A stretch of DNA of 64,000 bases. Origin: Lactarius indigo (lineage: Eukaryota; Basidiomycota; Agaricomycetes; Russulales; Russulaceae). The translations under genes and the position numbers were made by a program. The stretch is taken from the NCBI GenBank assembly GCA_025766275.1, contig JAFKAC010000048.1, forward strand, positions 372,001 through 436,000, written 5' to 3'. A model generated the notes under the pieces. It saw only the letters and a list, made by a program, of their open reading frames with translations, was not told the origin of the DNA and did no database searches. Of this stretch, positions 44,689-52,596 are shown piece by piece (within the stretch, counting starts at the first letter, position 1; every line of letters begins with the position of its first letter).

Positions 44689-45001
44689 GAGGCGAAACAA
44701 GTGACGATTCAAGAAGACCAAGATGGCGTATCTTGGTCTTTGCAAGTCAGTTTAAATACACAAACTAGCAGGCTTAGAAGCGCTGCTATGAGTCACAGTA
44801 GGTAGCGTCCAACGTATCGCAGAAACATCGCAAATCCTAATACTACTAGTACCTGTACTAGTATCGAGTCACCAAGGCACCGCTCAGTCAGCTATCGTAC
44901 GCAATCTCCTATCGTACTGCCGTATCACCGTAGACAAGTCCGCAACTAATCTACCTTACCGCCGTAGTTGCAACCGGTACAGTAAGGGTCGGAACGTAAC
45001 A
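44485..45001 (-). repeat. 3' LTR of element F
   Basis: Contains a (GA)n tract around 44650-44690, ten dinucleotides shorter than in the other LTR. The polypurine tract (agaagaggaggtga, minus strand) is at 45002-45015. Confidence 0.95.
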
Positions 45002-45032
45002 TCACCTCCTCTTCTAGCGTGAGACCCCTGGC

Positions 45033-48000
45033 TCACCGAAAGTCGCGGGCCGGCCAGTCGCGCTGTTCATCGGCAATGCGCTCTAACGCGGTGGCGCGTT
45101 CCAAGCGGTAGATCGCGTCGCGCCGATCGTCTTGTGCGCATTCGATCATCGCGCGGAGTTGACTCACCCTCGCCCGAAGTCGATCCAGCTCGTAGCTGGC
45201 CGCGCGGAAGCGCGTAACCTCCGCGGTGAGCGACTCGTCGTTGATGCGATTGAGCGCGCGGTTGGTGATCTTGTCAGCCTCGAAGACGACGAGGTCTTCG
45301 TGTGGGTACGTGGGGCGGAGCGCCGCGGATACGTGGGGTTCTGCGTAAAGGGGCTTACCGTAGACGTGTGGCGAGCCCGGTATGACCCCCAATATGAGGG
45401 GGTCTGCCCCTCCGATGATCTGGACATGCGACGCGTCCCTTTCTACTCCGTCTGGTCCGGTGATGGGGTATCGAATGTGATGGGGTCGTCGGTTCGCCCG
45501 GAACCCTTCAGGCGCAATGACATGCGCGGGATCCTCGGCGGCGGTGAACGGACAGTGATCGGCGGCACCAGGCACGCGCACACGTCCTCGATACATGGGG
45601 GACCCGTCGGAGTAGACGAGCCAGGGCGTGATGAGGGGATTATCAGGGTCGCGTTTCGTTCGAAGGAAGGTGTGTCTCGCCGGGTAATAATCTTCGTCGT
45701 CATGGCCAGCCTCAGCTGCCGCCATCGCTGCCGCCGCTCGCGCATCTCCCTCAGTCGGGCCGCTGCTGAGTCCAGCTGCTCCTTCTGCCACGCTGCCGCT
45801 ACCCTCTTCCAGCCCTCCAACTCGTACTCCATCAGCGCTTGAACGCTGGTCGTTGCTCGGGAAAACTCCGCGAACGCCGATGAGGTCATCGCTTGGGGGG
45901 ATAGCGGCGATGGGTTCGCGTTCGCTGCGATCGTTTCGGAAGACGTGGACGACGGCTCGGTCGTCGTCAGGGGTGGTCGTCGGGTCTGGGAATCTGGTGA
46001 CGACGTTGATCCATTCTTGTGCGGTGATGGGCCCCTCTGCTGGTGCAAGAGGTGTCCATGGCGTGAGCTGAGTGTTGGGAACTTCGGTGTCGCTGTCCTC
46101 TGCCAAGAGGGCGCGGGCGTCTTCTGCAAGGGAGTCGAGGAGCTGCGCTTGTGTGACATGTCGTAGTGGGGAAGTGGGCATGAGAGTAATAGCTGAGCGA
46201 AGGAAGAGGGGATGACTGTCCTCTGTCCGAGCGACTCCCACTTTATCTCTTCTACCGTGGGTTTGCGCTTCCTGATACAGGCGAAGCGCTTCCGGTGCGA
46301 AGACGTCATCTTTGTTGACCCACTGGTTCTCCGAGTCTGGGTACCCCTTCCATTTGATCAGATATTGAAGGCATCTTCCTCTGCCGAAATGCCGAGTGTC
46401 TAGAATGGCCTCGACTTCATATTCCTCTTCTCCATCTATCAGTTCGGGTGGTGGTCGTGTGAAGTTTTCCCCGTGCAAAGAAGTTTGCTTGTACGGTGTG
46501 AGAAGATCGATGTGAAACACTGGATGGATGCTCCACTGCGTGGGAAGTTCCAATCGATAGTTGTAAGGGGACATCACCTGTACCACCCGAAAGGGTCCGT
46601 GGCGTCGTGCCGCTAATTTCGCTGTAGGCTGATTGGTTCGGAGATGTTTGCCCTCGAGCCATACGAGGTCGTTGATGCTGAACTTGGGCGTATCTTTGTT
46701 GCGCACCCATGACTCTTGCGCCTTCTTTATAAGACGTTGGGCGGTGTCTCTAGCCTCTTTTAGTTGTGTCAGTCGCGCGGTTGCGAGAGGAATGGGAGAT
46801 GGCTTATCCGTCCAGTCCGCTTGTGGGTTATACCCCATCAGAAGTTGGAACGGCGACTCTTTAGTGTGTTCATGTGGCCAATTGTTGTGTGCAAATTCGG
46901 CGATTGGTAGATAAGCTTCCCAGTTGTCTTGCCGCTCATTTACCCAGAAGCGTAGGTACTGTTCCAGCCACTGGTTAGTTCGCTCGGACTGTCCATCAGT
47001 ACGTGGGTGGTATGCGGTTGATATGTTCTGCTGGATCCCCAAAATGCGGCATACTTCTCTGGTAAACCTGGATGTGAAGCGTGGGTCGCGGTCACTTATT
47101 ATTTTGCGCGGCAGTCCGAAGCGTTTGAACACTTGGGCGACATACAGAGTCGCCGTTTCTTCTGCGGTGATTTCCTCTCGGCATGGGATAAAGATTGAGG
47201 CCTTGCTGCAGTCGTGGTCTGTGACAGTTAGTATACTGTCATACCCCTTGGAAACGGGGAGTTTGGTGATAAAGTCCACCGCTACCGTGTGGAACGGCAT
47301 GGCTTCCAGTATTGGTGTGATGGGATGCAGCGCGGCCCGTATGGGCCTCGTGTTGACTTTATTCCTTTGGCATTCTGCACAGCCTTGCACGTATTCATAT
47401 ACGTCTCTTCGGAGTCGCGGCCACCAGTAGTGTCTCTCCAGGATGCGTTGAGTTTTTGCAATTCCCGGATGGCCATGTATTGGCAAGTCGTGATGGTCGT
47501 GTATTAGTACTCGTTGAGTCGACGCTGGCCCTGTGATTACGAACCTGCCGTCCTTGTACCATTCTCCTTGTATTTTCTTGAGGCGATATGGGTCGACCCA
47601 TATCTTGATCACCTCTTCGTCTTGTTGGTGGCATGGTTGTAGTAGATTTGGGTTGGCGATGAAGGTGCGTGCGGTGTTAAGGGTTCGTACAAAGATTTCG
47701 GGGGGCAGGACCACTACTTCGCTGTTGTCCTCGATGCCTTGGTCGTAATCCGGTCGTCTTGACAGCGCGTCCGCCCGCCCGTTGTTCTTTCCCTTAATGT
47801 GATGAATCTCGAAGTCGTATTCAGAAAGTTCGAGTACTTCCCTGGCGACTCGCCTGCTGATCTTCTGTGGTGACTTCCAGTATTGTAGGTTTAGATGGTC
47901 CGAATAGATTTTGATTTTGTGGGGGGCACCTGCGAGAAGTGGTCGCCAATTCCGTAGGGCCTTAACTATCGCGAGCAGCTCCAGGTCATAGATGTCGTAG

Positions 48001-49832
48001 TTTCTTTCGGCTTCGGAAAGCGTCGCCGAGTAGTAACCTATGGGGTGTCGCTTGCCGTCAGATTTCTTTTGCAGTAATACGGCTCCCACCGCATAGCCCG
48101 AAGCGTCTACTTCCAATTCGAATGGGTCTTGAAGGATGGGGTGTGCGAGCACCGGTTCCTCCGTCACGAGTCGTTTTAGGGTGTTAAACGCCTTTTCTTC
48201 TTCTTCAGTCCATCGCCATTCCTCATCCTTTCGTGTTAGTTTAGTGAGTGGCTTAGCGTGAGTTGCGAAACCACGGATAAAGAGTCTGTAAAAGTTACAG
48301 AAGCCGAGGAAAGAGCGGACGTCTTTGACTTTTGTTGGTGTTGGCCAGTCTTTGATTCCTTGAACTTTTACAGGGTCCATTCGGGTCACCCCCCTTTCAA
48401 GGATTACCCCCAGGTAATCCATCCGCGGTTGATGGAACAGGCACTTCTCGAGTTTGAAGTAGAGGTCGTGTTCCTCCGCAACGCGCAAGACATCGCGGAC
48501 GGCGTCTACATGGGCCGCTAGGTCGTGATCAAAGTGAGTAGCGATACCAATATCGTCCATGTAGACGCGTATGGTAGTGCCCAGCCGTTCGTGCTTCGCT
48601 ATGGTGTCACGATAGATGTGGTTCATCATGGCTTGGAAGGTGGCGGGGGAGTTAGTGAGCCCGAAGAACATGACCGTGGGTTCGAAGAGGCCGAATTTAG
48701 TTTTGAACGCTGCCTTTTCCTGGTCGCCGTCACAAATGCGTATGTTATTGTAGCCCCACCGGATGTCGAGTTTAGTATAGATGTGGGCATTGCTGAGGTC
48801 AAGGATGAGGTCCTGTATTAATGGTAGTGGGTATTGATTCCGGATAGTGTGGGAGTTGATGACCCGGTAGTCCTGTACCAGGTGTAGTTTTCCGTCCTTC
48901 TTTTTAATGAAGAAGAAGGAGGATGCGTACGGAGAGATAGAGGGGCGCAGATATCCTTGCTTCAGTTTCTCCTCCAGAAACTCTTTGAGTTCGCCCTCTT
49001 CTTTTTGGGTCATAGGGTAGATCTTGCAGTCGATGGCGGCCGGCGCGGATGGCTTGAAGTCTATTGCGTGATCCCACGGCCTTGCCGGGGGGAATCGGTG
49101 TGAGGCTTGCTCATTAAAAAGTCTGGCAAACATTGCGTATTCCTGAGGAAGCACTGCTGCCGTTTGTTGTTGTTTCGCTTGTATGGCCAATTCCGTCGAG
49201 GTGGTGGCTCTAGCGAACGTTTCTTCTTCTAGTTCCCGCACAATGTCTTCCTTTTTGGCCATGATGAGGGCTCGAATGGTCGTTGTCGATAGTAGTGCTT
49301 CACTAGTTGCTAACATTATTGGTTGCATGTCGGGGTGTATGGTGGCGGTGGCCCAGCTGATCGTTGGCTCGAATGCGCTTAGCCATGGATAGCCTAGCAC
49401 CATGTCTTCGCTTCCAAGGTCGGTGACTAGGAAGGTCATTTGCTTTATCTGTCCCCGTGTTTTCACCTCTAGGTTAACATAATGAGTGATTAACCCAGCT
49501 TTATTTTCCGTGTTGTCTATATTCCATATCTTGCGGGGCGTACTCAGCGGCTGTGTCTGGATACCAGCCCGTTTGGCCAAGCTGGGTCGGATGAAATTGT
49601 CGGTTGCGCCAGAGTCGACTAGCACATTTGTTTCAGTCGTTTGGTAATTCGTACGGACAGTCACTGGAACTCTCATAGATCGATAGCGCGTTGTCACAAT
49701 TACAGAATTACATTGAAGAGCCCTCACCCAGACTGACGGGTTCAGGCGTCCCGAAAACCCTCTTTTCCCCATAGATCTTGAAGTATAAGATCTTTTACTT
49801 CGTCCGTACTGTTGGCCACCTGTGTGAGCCAT
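45033..49832 (-). CDS. pol: Element F Pol polyprotein
   Basis: 1599 open codons; the part from about residue 22 (GKRGFSGRLNPSVW) is what a -1 shift from gag would yield. Protease DSG at 73-75, RT YMDD at 424-427, RNase H VDASGYAVG, integrase zinc finger (CAECQ), core ([33 protein letters not shown]), chromodomain at about 1134-1187, then a C-terminal extension of about 415 residues. The extension has an N-terminal block ([17 protein letters not shown]), an acidic/Ala-rich linker and a conserved last ~165 residues ([53 protein letters not shown], then a coiled coil RLRARVSQLRAMI...IYRLERA). Compared with A, several Arg are Cys, so slight CpG decay has begun (RICDGDQ). Confidence 0.94.
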   Translation of the reverse strand: MAHTGGQQYGRSKRSYTSRSMGKRGFSGRLNPSVWVRALQCNSVIVTTRYRSMRVPVTVRTNYQTTETNVLVDSGATDNFIRPSLAKRAGIQTQPLSTPRKIWNIDNTENKAGLITHYVNLEVKTRGQIKQMTFLVTDLGSEDMVLGYPWLSAFEPTISWATATIHPDMQPIMLATSEALLSTTTIRALIMAKKEDIVRELEEETFARATTSTELAIQAKQQQTAAVLPQEYAMFARLFNEQASHRFPPARPWDHAIDFKPSAPAAIDCKIYPMTQKEEGELKEFLEEKLKQGYLRPSISPYASSFFFIKKKDGKLHLVQDYRVINSHTIRNQYPLPLIQDLILDLSNAHIYTKLDIRWGYNNIRICDGDQEKAAFKTKFGLFEPTVMFFGLTNSPATFQAMMNHIYRDTIAKHERLGTTIRVYMDDIGIATHFDHDLAAHVDAVRDVLRVAEEHDLYFKLEKCLFHQPRMDYLGVILERGVTRMDPVKVQGIKDWPTPTKVKDVRSFLGFCNFYRLFIRGFATHAKPLTKLTRKDEEWRWTEEEEKAFNTLKRLVTEEPVLAHPILQDPFELEVDASGYAVGAVLLQKKSDGKRHPIGYYSATLSEAERNYDIYDLELLAIVKALRNWRPLLAGAPHKIKIYSDHLNLQYWKSPQKISRRVAREVLELSEYDFEIHHIKGKNNGRADALSRRPDYDQGIEDNSEVVVLPPEIFVRTLNTARTFIANPNLLQPCHQQDEEVIKIWVDPYRLKKIQGEWYKDGRFVITGPASTQRVLIHDHHDLPIHGHPGIAKTQRILERHYWWPRLRRDVYEYVQGCAECQRNKVNTRPIRAALHPITPILEAMPFHTVAVDFITKLPVSKGYDSILTVTDHDCSKASIFIPCREEITAEETATLYVAQVFKRFGLPRKIISDRDPRFTSRFTREVCRILGIQQNISTAYHPRTDGQSERTNQWLEQYLRFWVNERQDNWEAYLPIAEFAHNNWPHEHTKESPFQLLMGYNPQADWTDKPSPIPLATARLTQLKEARDTAQRLIKKAQESWVRNKDTPKFSINDLVWLEGKHLRTNQPTAKLAARRHGPFRVVQVMSPYNYRLELPTQWSIHPVFHIDLLTPYKQTSLHGENFTRPPPELIDGEEEYEVEAILDTRHFGRGRCLQYLIKWKGYPDSENQWVNKDDVFAPEALRLYQEAQTHGRRDKVGVARTEDSHPLFLRSAITLMPTSPLRHVTQAQLLDSLAEDARALLAEDSDTEVPNTQLTPWTPLAPAEGPITAQEWINVVTRFPDPTTTPDDDRAVVHVFRNDRSEREPIAAIPPSDDLIGVRGVFPSNDQRSSADGVRVGGLEEGSGSVAEGAAGLSSGPTEGDARAAAAMAAAEAGHDDEDYYPARHTFLRTKRDPDNPLITPWLVYSDGSPMYRGRVRVPGAADHCPFTAAEDPAHVIAPEGFRANRRPHHIRYPITGPDGVERDASHVQIIGGADPLILGVIPGSPHVYGKPLYAEPHVSAALRPTYPHEDLVVFEADKITNRALNRINDESLTAEVTRFRAASYELDRLRARVSQLRAMIECAQDDRRDAIYRLERATALERIADEQRDWPARDFR
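45443..46159 (-). CDS. ORF-X of element F (238 residues)
   Basis: Starts at ATG 46159 (MSHKRSSSTPLQ) in the +1 frame relative to pol and stays open to 45443. The frame is also open upstream to 46309. Layout: Ser/Thr/Pro-rich N-terminal ~90 residues, basic helix ([33 protein letters not shown]), PPCIEDVCACL, and SLRLKGSGRTDDPITF with TPSPDQTE at the end. The helix region is more similar to element A in this frame than in the pol frame. No signal peptide or membrane segment is seen. The product and its translation are unproven. Confidence 0.55.
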   Translation of the reverse strand: MSHKRSSSTPLQKTPAPSWQRTATPKFPTLSSRHGHLLHQQRGPSPHKNGSTSSPDSQTRRPPLTTTEPSSTSSETIAANANPSPLSPQAMTSSAFAEFSRATTSVQALMEYELEGWKRVAAAWQKEQLDSAAARLREMRERRQRWRQLRLAMTTKIITRRDTPSFERNATLIIPSSRPGSSTPTGPPCIEDVCACLVPPITVRSPPPRIPRMSLRLKGSGRTDDPITFDTPSPDQTE

Positions 49833-51811
49833 TCTTTAGCTTGTTCCCCCGCTGTTTTCGTGCTTGCCGCATTGATTTGGGGCGCGGGCGTTACACTTGG
49901 TGCCAGCGACATATACCCGGGCAGCGACGGCGCGTACTGCGACGGCGCGTATTGTGAGACGGGTCCTTGAGGATATCCCGTAGTTTCGGTCATGCGGCTA
50001 CTGGATGGGGCAGCCTGCCACTGCTGCTGCGTACGCGGATATGGGCAATTTCGTGAGAGGTGGCCGGGAGCGTGACAGTTATAGCAAAGGACATTCCTTA
50101 AGTCCCTTCGAGATCCCCCTCTTCCTCGTCCTCTGGCTCCCGGTCCTCCTCTCGGCGGGAATGGTGGTGCAGGCCAGTCGCGGTGTGGCAATTTGTTGAA
50201 GTCGATGTCTTCGGACCCTGCCAGCCTCACCTTTGCACGGTCCGCCGAGGTGTCCATTGCCCACGGGTTGGTTTGTGGCAGGTTCTGCGGGAGTGTCCAT
50301 CCTGCATTGCCGCCCTGCTTCTTTGGTTGCGTCGTCGTGTTTTTGTATTCATTGAGTCGCGCCTTGAGATGGATGTAGTTCTTCTGCCGCTTGAGGACGG
50401 CCCTCTTCCAGTCATCGAACGTGACGGGGTCGTCGAACTGGAACGCGTTTTTGAACAGTTCCTTGGGTAGACCCGACGTAAAGAGGTCAATGGTTTGGGG
50501 TTCATTGAGGCGATAGTGAGCTTTCCGCGCGAGCTGTTCGAAGTCATTGACGTACTTGTCAATGTCCTCTCCTGTCATTTTGTACCCTTTTCGTAATATT
50601 GCTTGGGCTTGCTCTCTTTCCAACGTGTTTTCGAACCTTTGGCTGAATCCATCGGCTACGGCGTCCCATAGTTCGCGAGTGTAGGGGCTTATTCCCCGTT
50701 GTATCTGCCTGTTGAGCCAGTTCAGGAAGGATAGAACCCATTCGCTGACTGCTCCGCCTTTGATGTAGGAGAGAAACAGGAGGCATCTTCTGTAGTCGTT
50801 GCGCATGATAGGGGCGTCCAAATTCATGCCCCAGTAGACATGCCACTGTGTTAGGAATTGGTCTACTTTGAGTCTGTCTCCGTCAAAAATGGAAGGTGGC
50901 TCGCCGGTTAGTTTCTCGTTATGATGTCCTCCTCCGCCGGCATCTCCACCACCTCCTCCTTCGCCGCCACCTCCACCTCCACCTCCGGGCGGTCCCATGG
51001 GCGGCATTCTTGGTGGTTCGGTCCTTCGTAGATCGAATGGGATACCCCCCCCTGGTGGCGGTGGTGGGTCTCCTCCCGGTCCTCCCGTTCCCGGCGGGAG
51101 GTCTAGTGCGGGTCGTCTTCCGGATGGGGGATCTCCTCGATCTGACCCTATTGCTCGAAAGATTGCTGCGTCGTCTGCAGTCATTCGTACGCCGGTCTCA
51201 GGGTTAATGGGCATGAGGATTTCTCGTGCTTCTTCTCGTATTGCGCGCGCTTCTTCAATCGCGACTTCTTCCATTGCTCTCGTTATTGTTGCCATAATGG
51301 CTGGTGATCGGATGTGAATCGGTTCTGGTTCAGTGATGTGTGCGGACTCAGCTCGTTCGATGAGGAGATCTTGTATTGCTCCTCCGCTAGTTTCTGTCTG
51401 GTTCGGCTCTCGTCCCTCACTTTCGTCCTCGCTTTGCTCTTCTTCTTCTTCTGATATCACTTCTCCAGTGGAGTGTTCTCGTACTTGCCCGTCGATGGGG
51501 CCCCAATCTGTTCTGCTATTGAGTTCTCGGGCGTCGATATCACACCGATATCTAGGTCCTGCTGGTCGTATGACGTCCCACTGGGAATCTATGGGATTCC
51601 ACGTAACCTCCGTCCAACACAAATGGTCGAAGTTGAACTCAACTGGTCGGAACCTACTAGGTCCGTTGAACTCTACAAAGTATCCGGTTTCTTCTTGTCT
51701 TTCCCTCCAACTAGCGGCTTGTAGGAAGCGCGTGGGGACGTTACATTCTCCCCTTCTTGGGAGCGAATATGGACGGAAACTCGTCCACTGGTCTCTTGTT
51801 GTTACGGCCAC
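49742..51811 (-). CDS. gag: Element F Gag (689 codons), probable GUG start
   Basis: GTG at 51811 in ACCGTGG context, 20 nt from the LTR. An in-frame TAA lies 18 nt upstream of it, in the primer-binding region, so the conserved N-terminal domain (DQWTSFRPYS, VPTRFLQAASW) must be initiated between that stop and DQW. GTG is the only plausible near-cognate codon there. The first in-frame ATG is codon 173. Capsid domain with IFDGDRLKVDQFL, WHVYWGMNLD and LFTSGLPKEL. CCHC knuckle at 576-589. TGA stop at 49742, 12 nt after the second slippery heptamer. Poly-Gly and Pro-rich linkers precede the capsid. Confidence 0.9.
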   Translation of the reverse strand: MAVTTRDQWTSFRPYSLPRRGECNVPTRFLQAASWRERQEETGYFVEFNGPSRFRPVEFNFDHLCWTEVTWNPIDSQWDVIRPAGPRYRCDIDARELNSRTDWGPIDGQVREHSTGEVISEEEEEQSEDESEGREPNQTETSGGAIQDLLIERAESAHITEPEPIHIRSPAIMATITRAMEEVAIEEARAIREEAREILMPINPETGVRMTADDAAIFRAIGSDRGDPPSGRRPALDLPPGTGGPGGDPPPPPGGGIPFDLRRTEPPRMPPMGPPGGGGGGGGEGGGGGDAGGGGHHNEKLTGEPPSIFDGDRLKVDQFLTQWHVYWGMNLDAPIMRNDYRRCLLFLSYIKGGAVSEWVLSFLNWLNRQIQRGISPYTRELWDAVADGFSQRFENTLEREQAQAILRKGYKMTGEDIDKYVNDFEQLARKAHYRLNEPQTIDLFTSGLPKELFKNAFQFDDPVTFDDWKRAVLKRQKNYIHLKARLNEYKNTTTQPKKQGGNAGWTLPQNLPQTNPWAMDTSADRAKVRLAGSEDIDFNKLPHRDWPAPPFPPRGGPGARGRGRGGSRRDLRNVLCYNCHAPGHLSRNCPYPRTQQQWQAAPSSSRMTETTGYPQGPVSQYAPSQYAPSLPGYMSLAPSVTPAPQINAASTKTAGEQAKEWLTQVANSTDEVKDLILQDLWGKEGFRDA
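49754..49769 (-). promoter_or_regulatory. Tandem -1 slippery heptamers at the gag end of element F
   Basis: Two heptamers fit X XXY YYZ in the gag frame: G GGA AAA (49769-49763) and G GGT TTT (49760-49754), one codon apart. Pol is open in the -1 frame through both. Other copies keep at least one of them. Confidence 0.6.
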
Positions 51812-51817
51812 GGTGGT

Positions 51818-51828
51818 ATCTTGGTCTT
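51818..51828 (-). other. Self-priming primer-binding site of element F
   Basis: AAGACCAAGAT on the minus strand, two bases from the LTR, is complementary to the predicted RNA 5' end (52090 down to 52080). Confidence 0.7.
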
Positions 51829-51830
51829 AA

Positions 51831-51995
51831 TGTAACGTCATCACGACGTTAGCTCGACTTGAGCTCGGTAGAGGCGATAACAACTTAGCGAATATTCCTG
51901 AAGACACGGAGGTCCAGATGCGGCTAATATCTTGAAGACGCGAAGGTCCAAGCGAAGTGACGGTGAATGCTTCGAAGGCACACCACTTAAGACGA

Positions 51996-52054
<59 letters not shown>

Positions 52055-52367
52055 GAGGCGAAACAAGTGACGATTCAAGAAGACCAAGATGGCGTATCTT
52101 GGTCTTTGCAAGTCAGTTTAAATACACAAACTAGCAGGCTTAGAAGCGCTGCTATGAGTCACAGTAGGTAGCGTCCAACGTATCGCAGAAACATCGCAAA
52201 TCCTAATACTACTAGTACCTGTACTAGTATCGAGTCACCAAGGCACCGCTCAGTCAGCTATCGTACGCAATCTCCTATCGTACTGCCGTATCACCGTAGA
52301 CAAGTCCGCAACTAATCTACCTTACCGCTGTAGTTGCAACCGGTACAGTAAGGGTCGGAACGTAACA
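51831..52367 (-). repeat. 5' LTR of element F
   Basis: Carries the longer (GA)n tract (about 51998-52050) and the promoter: TATTTAA from 52124, RNA start about 52090, 34 nt apart exactly as in element A. gacat follows at 52368-52372. Confidence 0.95.
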
Positions 52368-52372
52368 GACAT

Positions 52373-52596
52373 TCTTCGAATGCTTGGCCACGCTGTATTT
52401 CAGATTTACAATGCCTTACAGTCTTAGCACTCTTACAAATTTCCGCTGCATGCTTGAGTCAGAAATTGGCTCTGAAAAGCCTTAAATTTGGTTGAGATGG
52501 TTAGTAGTCACTTAGTGTTACTTGCAGCTTAGTGACCGAGCAATCAGATTTAAGTGATGAAATAAGCTGGGTTAAACTTTTGTTGTTTTGCTGATG
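52373..52596. repeat. Right end of transposon P
   Basis: Non-coding, AT-rich, with ttaagtg-like motifs, ending in the inverted repeat 52581-52596 (tgttgttttgctgatg) and flanking TA 52597-52598. Confidence 0.7.

Larger units (their letters stand above)
44485..52367 (-). mobile_element. Element F: intact, recently inserted family-1 Gypsy chromovirus, TSD gacat
   Basis: LTRs 44485-45001 (517 bp) and 51831-52367 (537 bp), gacat at 44480-44484 and 52368-52372, open gag and pol. By eye the LTRs differ by three substitutions, all C/T or G/A at CpG, and by 20 bp of (GA)n length. It is the best reference copy in the window and the best candidate for an active element. Confidence 0.96.
29716..52596. 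mobile_element. Transposon P: Plavaka-type DNA transposon in element E gag (TA duplication)
   Basis: Terminal inverted repeats: left 29716-29731 and right 52581-52596 match at 15 of 16 bases (CATCAGCAAC, mismatch, then ACAACA). TA flanks both ends (29714-29715, 52597-52598), and removing the element plus one TA gives an in-frame gag (N-Y-I-H-L). After subtracting G and F it is about 7.1 kb. It carries a Plavaka-like transposase (plus strand) and a divergent accessory gene (minus strand). The TA duplication and exact ends are inferred from the reconstructed empty site. Confidence 0.8.

Noticed and set aside
45132..45842. Long plus-strand ORFs antisense to pol tails, similar between elements E, F and G
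   Set aside because: They lie codon-in-phase opposite conserved pol sequence, have no conserved start and vary in ends; similarity is explained by pol conservation.
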